Below, one piece after another: positions 1 through 6,308 of a stretch of DNA of 9,174 nucleotides. Numbering within the stretch: the first letter of the stretch is position 1; each line of letters starts with the position of its first letter. The notes beneath the pieces were generated by a model. The model searched no databases. It was not told the origin of the DNA and saw only the letters and a list, made by a program, of their open reading frames with translations. The DNA comes from an uncultured Prevotella sp. (lineage in GTDB: Bacteria; Bacteroidota; Bacteroidia; Bacteroidales; Bacteroidaceae), in the NCBI GenBank assembly GCA_937880835.1, contig CALGRN010000019.1:1-9174 (forward strand). Reading direction: 5' to 3'. The translations under genes were made by a program, and so were the position numbers.

Positions 1-561
1 GGAAGCATCGGCTAATATCGCACCCATTTTTAGCGCGCATGCCAACAATACACTCGTTTTAAGACGTATCATTTCTATGTATTCGTCTTCGGTTACATCG
101 TTGCGGTTCTCGAAATCCATGTCATATTGCTGCCCTTCGCCTATTTCGAGAGCTGTTTCCGTAAACAAGTCCAATACTTTTTTCAGTTTGTCTGGTTCAC
201 ACTGAGTCATGCGTTCATAGGCAAACACGAGCATGGAGTCGCCCGACAGTATCGCAGTATTTGCATTCCATTTCTTATGAACGGTAGGATTTCCGCGCCT
301 TACATCGGCATTATCCATCAAGTCATCATGCAAAAGAGTGTAGTTGTGATATATTTCGAGTCCGCAGGCAGGCGGCAATATCGTCTCAACATCATCCTTA
401 TACATGTTGTATGCAAGCAATGCCAACGTGGGGCGTATGCGTTTTCCGCCTGCCGAAAGAACGTATTTTATGGGAGCATACAGGCTTTCGGGTTTACGGT
501 CATACTTCAAGTTGTCGATATAACCGTTCACAATACTCGTTATTTCATCCGATGTCATCAT
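1..561 (-). CDS. Polyprenyl diphosphate synthase (trans-isoprenyl synthetase), 3' part outside window
   Basis: Members of this family condense isopentenyl diphosphate onto an allylic diphosphate to build the C15-C45 isoprenoid chains used for quinone side chains and other lipids; the enzyme is usually cytosolic. The 187 codons present give the N-terminal half of a protein usually about 320 aa long. Visible motifs are GGKRIRP at residues 38-44 (diphosphate binding) and the first aspartate-rich motif DDLMD at 79-83, followed by NADVRRG at 84-90 and a GEGQQYDMDF stretch typical of the family. The second aspartate-rich motif lies beyond the window edge. The start is one of two adjacent ATG codons (561 or 558). 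A TAnnTTTG-like -7 box lies 40-47 bp upstream. The gene is codirectional with the TonB-family gene but separated from it by 160 bp. Chain length cannot be judged from this fragment, so no ispA or ispB symbol is given. Confidence 0.93.
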   Translation of the reverse strand, partial: MMTSDEITSIVNGYIDNLKYDRKPESLYAPIKYVLSAGGKRIRPTLALLAYNMYKDDVETILPPACGLEIYHNYTLLHDDLMDNADVRRGNPTVHKKWNANTAILSGDSMLVFAYERMTQCEPDKLKKVLDLFTETALEIGEGQQYDMDFENRNDVTEDEYIEMIRLKTSVLLACALKMGAILADAS

Positions 562-600
562 AATCTTTCTTGTTTAATGTAGTGCAAGTTCAACTTTCCG

Positions 601-608
601 CAAACATA
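601..608 (-). promoter_or_regulatory. Candidate -7 box for the polyprenyl synthase gene
   Basis: Read on the minus strand the bases are TATGTTTG, which fits the Bacteroidetes -7 consensus TAnnTTTG. It lies 40 bp before the ATG at 561, leaving a short leader. No clear TTTG -33 element is visible at the expected distance, so the call is tentative. If real, the gene has its own start in addition to any read-through from the TonB-family gene. Confidence 0.4.
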
Positions 609-721
609 CGTACAGGCTTCCGGACTGGCGTTGTCATGCGTTCTGCCCCGCTCGTACTATATTGTTATTTTCACATTATTTTCCTTTAATGGCGCGATAC
701 CTTGTGTATTCATGCGCATTT

Positions 722-1438
722 TCATATACGGAACACTATCGGAATGCAAATCATAGTCCGGCAGACCTTGCCTTTGTCCGTTCCGGGCTTCCATTTTGGC
801 ATAATCCTTATTATTCGCAGAGCTTCTCTGTCAAGCAGAGGATCTACCGATTTTATTATCTTCGCATTCGCAGTACTCCCGTCTTTGTTCACTATGAACG
901 ATACAACCACCTTGCCTTGTATCTTCTGCTGTTTTGCAAGCTCAGGATATTTGAGGTTCTTGGTGAGCCATTTCATAAACTCAACCATACCTCCCGGAAA
1001 CTCGGGAAGCTCTTCCACAACACGCAGTTTGTGCGAATTATCTTCGCCGGCGGTTTCATCCTGCGCAACGGCATTGCTCTTGTCGTCTTCCTGTTCTGCC
1101 GTAATGCCCTCTTCGGTCAGTGTGGCATCGCCGTTCAGTTTATCCTTGTTCAGTTCTTCAAGCGCAGTTTTTTCCTTCACCGCGTTTATCTTTTCCGTTA
1201 TTGCAGGCAGACTCTGGCGTGGCGACAGTGCAACCATGTCTTTCTGTTCGGCAGCCGAAATCATCTCGATATCTTGCGACAAATCGTCCAACAGCTCATC
1301 ATTCTCATCGGCAGAAGAACCGTTCGACGTATATTCAAACGACACAACGAGAAGCGCAAGAGCAAAAACAAGCCCCAAGAGAAAGCCCGTAAGCCTTTTT
1401 TTCTCTATGTCTGCCGATGATGATTTCTTTAATTCCAT
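722..1438 (-). CDS. TonB-family energy transducer protein
   Basis: This is a 238-aa inner-membrane protein that would transmit proton-motive force from ExbB/ExbD to outer-membrane TonB-dependent receptors, or act as a TonB-domain accessory protein. The N-terminus has a short cytoplasmic segment (MELKKSSSADIEKKR) of the form common in Bacteroidales TonB proteins, then one membrane span at about residues 16-34. A low-complexity, acidic periplasmic linker follows to about residue 142. The C-terminal TonB domain carries FPGG, W, YPELA, QGKVVVSF, NKDGS, LDREALR and MPKWKPG in family order. The ATG at 1438 is preferred over an in-frame ATG at 1504 because the extra 22 residues (Cys-rich, non-conserved in style) would precede the canonical MELKK start. 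The linker is Glu/Asp/Lys-rich rather than Pro/Lys-rich, as is common for Bacteroidales TonB paralogues. Several paralogues per genome are normal, so no number is assigned. Confidence 0.9.
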   Translation of the reverse strand: MELKKSSSADIEKKRLTGFLLGLVFALALLVVSFEYTSNGSSADENDELLDDLSQDIEMISAAEQKDMVALSPRQSLPAITEKINAVKEKTALEELNKDKLNGDATLTEEGITAEQEDDKSNAVAQDETAGEDNSHKLRVVEELPEFPGGMVEFMKWLTKNLKYPELAKQQKIQGKVVVSFIVNKDGSTANAKIIKSVDPLLDREALRIIRIMPKWKPGTDKGKVCRTMICIPIVFRI

Positions 1439-1574
1439 AAAACTGTAACACAAACCGAACGCATTGAGATCGCAGCAACAAAAACGCGAAATACCATTCA
1501 GCAAGCAAACAAGAGCGATGAATTATGCAGCCGAATAAGGCATCTTAACGTAAATGTGCATCATTATCTCATTG

Positions 1575-1604
1575 CAAAGATACTATTTAATTCCGAAAAA
1601 CAAA
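1575..1604 (-). promoter_or_regulatory. Bacteroidetes-type promoter of the TonB-family gene
   Basis: On the minus strand, TTTG at 1604-1601 is followed after 18 bp by TATCTTTG at 1582-1575. These match the Bacteroidetes sigma-ABfr -33 (TTTG) and -7 (TAnnTTTG) elements at a normal spacing. Transcription would begin near 1568, leaving a leader of about 130 nt before the ATG at 1438. No hairpin or riboswitch was recognised in that leader. Confidence 0.7.
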
Positions 1605-1665
1605 TGCAACCGGAATATTTTTAAGCCATAAACAGCGTGGTAATATCATTTCATTTTGAAATAAT

Positions 1666-1679
1666 GTGAGTTTAACGAA
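1666..1679 (+). repeat. GTGAGTT..ACGAA motif, single degenerate copy
   Basis: The 14 bases GTGAGTTTAACGAA match 12 of 14 positions of GTGAGTTCGACGAA at 6198-6211. In both places the motif lies to the left of the hairpin-repeat cluster (about 60 bp away here, about 120 bp at the second site). The shared order suggests that it belongs to the same repeat unit, though a 14-base match alone could arise by chance. Confidence 0.4.
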
Positions 1680-1710
1680 GTAAATAAGACATGTACATAT
1701 CAGCCCCAAC

Positions 1711-1937
1711 AACAAATAATCAACATGTAGGGACAGACCCCGTGTCTGTCCGAAAAACACATTGCAAACATACTGTATTGATTGTCATAATAGATAATGT
1801 GATTTTAATTGAGAAATACAGATATGTATGTGGAAATGCGGACAGACACGGGGGCTGTCCCTACAACGTGGAATTAATATGTATAGACAAATGCTGTGTC
1901 TGTACGAAAACGATATTGTGAACATACGGCTTTGATT
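1711..1937 (+). repeat. Composite interspersed palindromic repeat, copy 1 (three arms, + - +)
   Basis: Arm A (1727-1751) contains GGACAGAC, a 5-nt loop and GTCTGTCC, an 8-bp perfect hairpin preceded by GTAG. Arm B (1840-1864) is the reverse complement of arm A with a single mismatch over 25 bases. A third, decayed arm A' (1881-1905) aligns with A without gaps, and the match continues over the flank, so that 1742-1783 and 1896-1937 are clearly related (CGAAAA, ATTG, AACATAC and TTGATT in register). The whole block corresponds in order and orientation to the block at 6309-6498. Repeats of this GTAGGGACAGACC...GTCTGTCC style are, from memory, common between genes in Bacteroidales; the function is unknown. 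Confidence 0.8.
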
Positions 1938-2004
1938 TCCTTAAAATCGAATTAATATATGATTGAAAATCAACATGTTGCAAACGGATTTTCAAAAACT
2001 GTTG

Positions 2005-2075
2005 TTTTGCGTTGCAAAAGTTATCCTTTTGCACGATAAAAGTTATCGTTTAAGAATGCAAAACAATAACTTTTG
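2005..2075. repeat. Cluster of small palindromes built on TGCAAAAG and AAAAGTTATC
   Basis: Four overlapping inverted pairs are visible. They are TTTTGC/GCAAAA (2005-2010 and 2014-2019), TGCAAAAG/CTTTTGCA (2013-2020 and 2026-2033, an 8-bp perfect stem), CGATAA/TTATCG (2034-2039 and 2043-2048), and CAAAAGTTAT with its reverse complement ATAACTTTTG (2015-2024 and 2066-2075). No T-run follows, so this is not a simple terminator. Related words, AACTTTTTGCAA (6544-6555) and AAGTTATCC (6594-6602), occur beside the second composite repeat, which suggests a second interspersed repeat family. Confidence 0.6.
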
Positions 2076-2159
2076 AAATTCAGGTGCAATAATATTGGAT
2101 TTAAAAATATAATATACTTAATAATATTTTCTATTTTTGTTTTTTATAAGATAAATACT

Positions 2160-2226
2160 TATTTGTACTTTTTATTCGCTTATAATCAATAAGTTATATT
2201 AAAAATATGTCCAAAAAGTACAAATA
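2160..2226 (+). promoter_or_regulatory. 14-bp perfect inverted repeat upstream of the exported-protein promoter
   Basis: TATTTGTACTTTTT (2160-2173) is exactly repeated in reverse complement at 2213-2226, with a 39-bp AT-rich spacer. The core GTACTTTT occurs a third time at 2242-2249. Position (about 75-140 bp before the -7 box) and symmetry suggest binding sites for a dimeric regulator. The sequence is AT-rich, so some symmetry is expected by chance, but 14 perfect pairs is notable. Confidence 0.45.
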
Positions 2227-2249
2227 TGCTTTTTGAAAAATGTACTTTT

Positions 2250-2287
2250 AATCCTAAAAAATGTAACAAAAATCCTAACAACGTAAC
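2250..2287 (+). promoter_or_regulatory. Direct repeat AATCCTAA..AA.GTAAC, putative activator site
   Basis: AATCCTAAAAAATGTAAC (2250-2267) and AATCCTAACAACGTAAC (2271-2287) are direct repeats that start 21 bp apart, two turns of the helix. The second copy ends 12 bp before the -7 box and covers the place where a -33 element should be; no TTTG is found there. This geometry is typical of a promoter that depends on an activator binding as a tandem dimer. The regulator is not identifiable from the window. Confidence 0.5.
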
Positions 2288-2299
2288 TGTTTCTGTGTG

Positions 2300-2307
2300 T
2301 AATTTTG
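2300..2307 (+). promoter_or_regulatory. -7 promoter box of the exported-protein gene
   Basis: TAATTTTG fits the Bacteroidetes -7 consensus TAnnTTTG. Transcription would start near 2314 and give a leader of about 90 nt, A/T-rich and lacking a Shine-Dalgarno site before the ATG at 2402, which is normal for the phylum. Other TAnnTTTG words occur in this AT-rich region (for example 2132-2139), but this one is best placed relative to the direct repeats. Confidence 0.5.
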
Positions 2308-2401
2308 CACCGGAAATAAGTATGTATTTTAAATCATCGAATACAGAAAGCATAAAAAACATTGATAATATATAATTTAAAAACCAAAACATTATACTTA
2401 T

Positions 2402-5400
2402 ATGAAAAGAAAACTAATTTATTTAATGGCATTAATATTATGCCAAACGTTGATGACAACTGTTACGGCGCAAAACGTAACTATCAGTCCTCAGACAGGA
2501 AATCTGATTGCTGCATCAACCGATCCCGGTGAAGTGGGATTTAGAAACGGTTGGTCTGCCATGTGGAAACATGAGCAGTTGCCGCTTACTCTCACTGTTG
2601 CCGACTATCCTGATTTGACAAGTGGAGGAGAATTTACTATGCCCGCAGGTAATATCAGTAAATATAACAACAAGCTCGTAATTATGGGAGGAAGCACTGT
2701 TGAAAGTCATTTCATAATATCTTTGCCAAAAGGTTACCGTATCACCGGATATACTATGGTTTTGCAAAACAACCTTAATGGTAAAACTGTCAATAATATG
2801 GCTATTGTGGGAATAGATAAGACATTATATGAGACTAAAAGAGATTTCAATACAACTGCTTATCTTGCAAAGACCGAAAATATGGGAACTGTAAACGATA
2901 ACAAAGATTATACAATCTCTCGTACAAGCCTTAATCCCGATGATATGGGCAATCAGTTGTATTTTAAGATGACACATGCTGTTACCGGTTTCTATGGAGT
3001 TACCATAAAATCAATAGAAATTACATTCACGGCAGAAGGAAGTTTCGATGCATTGGTTGCACCTACCGTTATAGATAATACAGGTAAAAGCTTTGTTTAT
3101 TCTCCTTTCACAACAGCTAAGGTTGACATAGGTGATATCAAACCACACCAAGCTCCTAACGGAAACACTTATTACAGCTATGACTATAAGAATGTGAAAG
3201 ACCTTATTGCAAACAACGTTATCTACGAAAAAGATGCTGTTGTGGATGGAAAAATAGGCGACGCTAATGCAGGACATAAGAGTATTAAATCCATATATAA
3301 TAATGGAAACATGTACTTCGGTTTGGGTAATCATACTTATTTCGTAGAAACACCGACAGAAGTAACAACGCAGGACAATACAACATCGCCTATCGCTTAT
3401 AGAATAGTAGGGGTATCGGTGAAAGGAACTTATGGAGAACCGGCAACTTCAAGCAATCAAGGTTTCGTTATTACAACCATGCAGAGCGGAACTAAATATT
3501 ACTTGAATACGCAAGGAAAATTCAGTTCAACAGAACCAACAGTTTGGAAAGTTGAAAATGAACGTATAAAGAGCGGAAACTATTATCTTAATTTTGAAAA
3601 AAAGACGAAGTATAACAATCAGGATGATTATGTTGTTACAACAACAACACGACCTCTTAATGAATTCAATATAGATAATAACGGACATATTTATTATAGA
3701 AGTGGTGGTATTAGGCATTACCTATGTGCTACGACTGGTATTAATGATCCTACTTTTGAAAATAGTACTACCGGCGCATGTCTTAGAGAATTTATTAAGC
3801 AACCGGCATTTACACCTCATGATTACACCTTAAAAGTGTATGACAAGACAGGAACGACGGTACTAAAAGAAATGAATATAAGCAGCTCTAATAAGAACGA
3901 AACATTCAAAGTAGAAGGTTTGAACAACGATGCCGTTAAACTTGAAGTGTCCGGTTTGCCTGAAAATGAGAGAGCATTGGTTACTGTAAACTTGATATTG
4001 GAATCTCTTAACCCTTATATCAACCGCCTTAATCTTGTTTGTCAGGAAAAGACCGGTCACGGAAGAAAGATTCAGCAGCAGTTCACCGCAAATGATTTTG
4101 CAGTGCGAGGAGGTAAGTTCATATTCTATGTTCCGGAAGATTTCAACACTCCGTGTAAGATAACTTTCACCGACCTTTTCAGCAACTACGGTGATGAAAC
4201 ATATTATAATGGAATTACACAAGGACATCACGGACGTTACAGCCTTGTTAAATCTCCTTATTGGGACAATAATCAGAACCTCTATGCTACGTCTTATGAC
4301 CCCAATGCAAGCTATGAAACTAAAATCCATACAGATGTAAGCGGAACAAAAGCGTTCCGTTTCAACAACGCAGATCAGCTGAGCAATACAAGCGGTTCTA
4401 CAACTACGGGGCATTATCAGGAATATCCGTTTACACTTCAAAAGTATGCAGAAGCAGGCGGAAATTTTGTAGAAGTAGAGATTGATAATAACCAAACAAA
4501 ACAGTCCTATCTCTTCACTTGCGACGAGACACGCTACAACATAGCTCCTACAACGGCTTCCGAACACCGCTACTATGCTTATTATCTCATGGATATAGAG
4601 CTGAACAAGAAGACTTATACGCCGATAGTGGAATGGACAAAGGTATATGAAGGAAACCAGACTTGCTATAACAAGACAGGAAAAGAGGATATAAGCAAAG
4701 ACCAATGGGGCTTGAAACTGAAAACAACTGAAGCTTCACCAGAAGGTCAGTATGGTTATCTTACATTGAATCAGGTTAGAAACTTGATTGAAACTAATGA
4801 TAAACAGATAACCAAAGACCAGATTTTGTATGTTGACGGAAGTGAATTGCTCGAACTTGTTACAGAGGAAGCGCAATCTTCTACAAGCACTGACGGACTT
4901 GAAAACTTGCGTTTGGAACTTGGAAGCAACGCATTGATATACTTGCCAAAGGGTTCAACATACAACAAAGACAACTTCGCATACAAGACAGAAAGCGGAT
5001 TCCAAGCTTGTAACAATATTATATTGACTGACAAAAAACCGTTCTTTGCTCCTTATGAAATTAAGGTAGATGCTGCAAACAAGGCAGTATATACACGTCA
5101 GATAACATGGCAGGCTAACGGTAAAGTGACAAATGCAACGCTCATACTTCCTTATGCGCTGAAAGTAGATGCTACCGGATTGCACACCAATCAGGATGAT
5201 AATTGCAGCTTTAAGTTGCACAAGATGAACGCAACAAACTGTCTTTCTATCAGCGGAGCGGAAGATGCACAGGCTAAGAACTATTTCGGAAACATAACAA
5301 TGGACGGAGGTGCTATCACTGTTGCGAAAGCTAATTGTCCTTATATAGTAGAGGTAATATCAGCTCCAACGGAAGAAAACAAATCGTTTGTTGCAGAACA

Positions 5401-5932
5401 GAAAGGTGCTACAATCGTTGCAACAACAACCGCAAACGGTATGAAACCGGATTACACTTTCGACGGTGAGACTGCTTCCGGAAGCATAGACGGAAACACT
5501 TATACGTTTGTTAATCATGGTTCTTTCACCGGTAAGAAACTTGACAAGAAGGTAGGTTACTTCTATTTCGCTAAAAATATGTTCCTTAACTCAAAGAATT
5601 TGAGAGAACAACTTACACATCTCATAGTATATCCGTTCCGCTCTTATTACACATATACAGGCAATGGAAAGCTTAACTCTATGGAAATAGTCTATGGAGA
5701 GAATACAGAGGTGACAGACGGTATAACCGAAACGGAGACTCAACCGGACATGGTGATAGCGGCAGGTGTAGGAACAATAACGGTAAGCACTACTGTTGAC
5801 AACAATATCTCTATACGCAACTTGAACGGTATGTGTGTTAAAGCAGCCAAACTGAATGCAGGCGAAACAAAGACTTTTGACATACAGGCAGGTATATACA
5901 TTATCAATGGAGTGAAGATAATCGTTAAATAA
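2402..5932 (+). CDS. Large exported protein with type IX-like C-terminal tail, function unknown
   Basis: This 1176-aa protein has a signal peptide (MKRK, hydrophobic core to about residue 18, likely cleavage around TVTAQ at 20-24) and no lipobox cysteine, so it would pass through the inner membrane by Sec. The rest is rich in Thr, Asn, Gly and Tyr with alternating beta-type stretches and no recognised catalytic motif. Residues about 355-450 contain YYLN-type strand motifs (TKYYLN, NYYLNF, RHYLCA) that recall a beta-rich carbohydrate- or ligand-binding fold, but this is only a resemblance. A module from about 875 to 1110 (PFFAPYEIK, TLILPYALK, YFYFAKNMF, LIVYPFRSYYTY, MEIVYGE) resembles, from memory, the C-terminal regions of other large Prevotella exported proteins. 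The last 60 residues end in AGIYIINGVKIIVK and look like a type A sorting tail of the type IX secretion system. The likely location is the cell surface or outside. It is followed immediately by a small gene in the same transcript. Confidence 0.9.
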   Translation: MKRKLIYLMALILCQTLMTTVTAQNVTISPQTGNLIAASTDPGEVGFRNGWSAMWKHEQLPLTLTVADYPDLTSGGEFTMPAGNISKYNNKLVIMGGSTVESHFIISLPKGYRITGYTMVLQNNLNGKTVNNMAIVGIDKTLYETKRDFNTTAYLAKTENMGTVNDNKDYTISRTSLNPDDMGNQLYFKMTHAVTGFYGVTIKSIEITFTAEGSFDALVAPTVIDNTGKSFVYSPFTTAKVDIGDIKPHQAPNGNTYYSYDYKNVKDLIANNVIYEKDAVVDGKIGDANAGHKSIKSIYNNGNMYFGLGNHTYFVETPTEVTTQDNTTSPIAYRIVGVSVKGTYGEPATSSNQGFVITTMQSGTKYYLNTQGKFSSTEPTVWKVENERIKSGNYYLNFEKKTKYNNQDDYVVTTTTRPLNEFNIDNNGHIYYRSGGIRHYLCATTGINDPTFENSTTGACLREFIKQPAFTPHDYTLKVYDKTGTTVLKEMNISSSNKNETFKVEGLNNDAVKLEVSGLPENERALVTVNLILESLNPYINRLNLVCQEKTGHGRKIQQQFTANDFAVRGGKFIFYVPEDFNTPCKITFTDLFSNYGDETYYNGITQGHHGRYSLVKSPYWDNNQNLYATSYDPNASYETKIHTDVSGTKAFRFNNADQLSNTSGSTTTGHYQEYPFTLQKYAEAGGNFVEVEIDNNQTKQSYLFTCDETRYNIAPTTASEHRYYAYYLMDIELNKKTYTPIVEWTKVYEGNQTCYNKTGKEDISKDQWGLKLKTTEASPEGQYGYLTLNQVRNLIETNDKQITKDQILYVDGSELLELVTEEAQSSTSTDGLENLRLELGSNALIYLPKGSTYNKDNFAYKTESGFQACNNIILTDKKPFFAPYEIKVDAANKAVYTRQITWQANGKVTNATLILPYALKVDATGLHTNQDDNCSFKLHKMNATNCLSISGAEDAQAKNYFGNITMDGGAITVAKANCPYIVEVISAPTEENKSFVAEQKGATIVATTTANGMKPDYTFDGETASGSIDGNTYTFVNHGSFTGKKLDKKVGYFYFAKNMFLNSKNLREQLTHLIVYPFRSYYTYTGNGKLNSMEIVYGENTEVTDGITETETQPDMVIAAGVGTITVSTTVDNNISIRNLNGMCVKAAKLNAGETKTFDIQAGIYIINGVKIIVK

Positions 5933-5938
5933 AGGAGG
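5933..5938 (+). promoter_or_regulatory. Perfect Shine-Dalgarno site for the small ORF
   Basis: AGGAGG follows directly after the TAA of the large gene and lies 8 nt before the ATG at 5947. Strong Shine-Dalgarno sites are uncommon in Bacteroidetes, so this one decides the start and supports the small frame as a real gene. Confidence 0.85.
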
Positions 5939-5946
5939 ATTATATT

Positions 5947-6123
5947 ATGAAAATGATATATATAAAACCACAGACAGAGACATTGAATGTAGATTCGCAA
6001 CTGCATATTATGGAAGGTAGTTGGAATGATCATGCCGACGGAAAGGAAGGTATGTTCGATGAAGAAGATTTTGACATTGAAGAAGAAACCACACAAGAAA
6101 ATAAAGATCTTTGGAACTATTAA
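5947..6123 (+). CDS. Small acidic protein (58 aa), partner gene of the large exported protein
   Basis: The product is a 58-residue protein with no signal peptide and no membrane segment. It begins MKMIYIKPQTETLNV, continues through SQLHIMEGSWNDHADGKEG, and ends in a strongly acidic tail (FDEEDFDIEEE) closing with DLWNY. It contains 16 Asp/Glu and four Lys, so net charge is near -12. I recall similar short Bacteroidales proteins beginning MKxxYIxPxTE and ending in an acidic, Trp-containing tail, annotated as hypothetical; this could not be checked. Support for coding comes from the perfect Shine-Dalgarno site, its position 14 bp after the large gene and the terminator 20 bp after its stop. Possible roles are a cytosolic partner or regulator of the large protein, or a leader-type peptide precursor; none is shown by the sequence. 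Confidence 0.82.
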   Translation: MKMIYIKPQTETLNVDSQLHIMEGSWNDHADGKEGMFDEEDFDIEEETTQENKDLWNY

Positions 6124-6142
6124 AACCACTAAAAGACAAACC

Positions 6143-6180
6143 GAGAGGGGTATGCGAATAAACGCATACCTCTCTTTTTT
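6143..6180 (+). terminator. Rho-independent terminator of the exported-protein unit
   Basis: GGTATGCG (6149-6156) pairs with CGCATACC (6163-6170) around a 6-nt AATAAA loop. The stem continues below with GAGA/TCTC after a two-G bulge, and ends in TTTTTT (6175-6180). It lies 20 bp after the stop of the small gene, so it closes the two-gene transcript. Confidence 0.88.
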
Positions 6181-6193
6181 ATTATTAATAAGT

Positions 6194-6221
6194 TAACGTG
6201 AGTTCGACGAATTATAATTCG
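6194..6221 (+). repeat. Left inverted-repeat motif containing a 14-bp perfect palindrome
   Basis: The block reads TAAC, GTG, AGTTCG, then a junction base and a 12-base CGAATTATAATT core. The palindrome CGAATTATAATTCG (6208-6221) is its own reverse complement. The block recurs inverted at 6601-6630, and its GTGAGTT..ACGAA part recurs at 1666-1679. Confidence 0.6.
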
Positions 6222-6308
6222 TTTGATAATTTGATGAATAACGAGTTTTTTATAACTTTAAATTATTAATTAATCCGAATTCTGTTAATTCAATCCAATA
6301 GATTTAAG

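Larger units (their letters stand above)
1439..2401. other. Long divergent intergenic region (963 bp)
   Basis: This gap separates the divergently transcribed TonB-family gene and the large exported-protein gene. From left to right it holds the TonB-family promoter (1575-1604), a small hairpin with stems ATTTCA 1648-1653 and TGAAAT 1657-1662, a GTGAGTT..ACGAA motif (1666-1679), the composite palindromic repeat (1711-1937), a TGCAAAAG/AAAGTTATC palindrome cluster (2005-2075), a very AT-rich stretch (about 2080-2240) and the probable control region of the 2402 gene (2160-2307). The 76-codon open frame at 1691-1921 is made almost wholly of repeat sequence and is not considered a gene. Confidence 0.8.

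Noticed and set aside
662..1448. Two overlapping plus-strand frames of about 250 codons
   Set aside because: Both are antisense to the TonB-family gene, whose C-terminal domain is unmistakable.
722..1504. Upstream ATG at 1504 as the start of the TonB-family gene
   Set aside because: The added 22 residues are Cys-rich and unlike the family, whereas the ATG at 1438 gives the usual MELKK start just before the membrane span.
1727..1864. Arms A and B as the ends of an invertible promoter segment of the Bacteroides type
   Set aside because: The 25-bp inverted repeats with an 88-bp spacer have the right shape, and the spacer holds a minus-strand TATGTTTG at 1765-1772. However, the same arms occur as dispersed copies elsewhere in the window, no -33 element accompanies the box, and the next plus-strand gene is over 500 bp away.
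1691..1921. Open frame of 76 codons on the plus strand
   Set aside because: It lies almost entirely in repeat sequence, has no ribosome site and gives a Cys-rich sequence without protein character.
1711..1937. CRISPR-like array
   Set aside because: The repeats differ in orientation and sequence, there are only three, and spacing is irregular; no cas gene is present.
3863..4705. 280-codon frame antisense to the large exported-protein gene
   Set aside because: It is the shadow of a strongly coding plus-strand frame, has no promoter or conserved motif, and its composition (Ile, Val, Cys and Ser runs) is typical of antisense frames.
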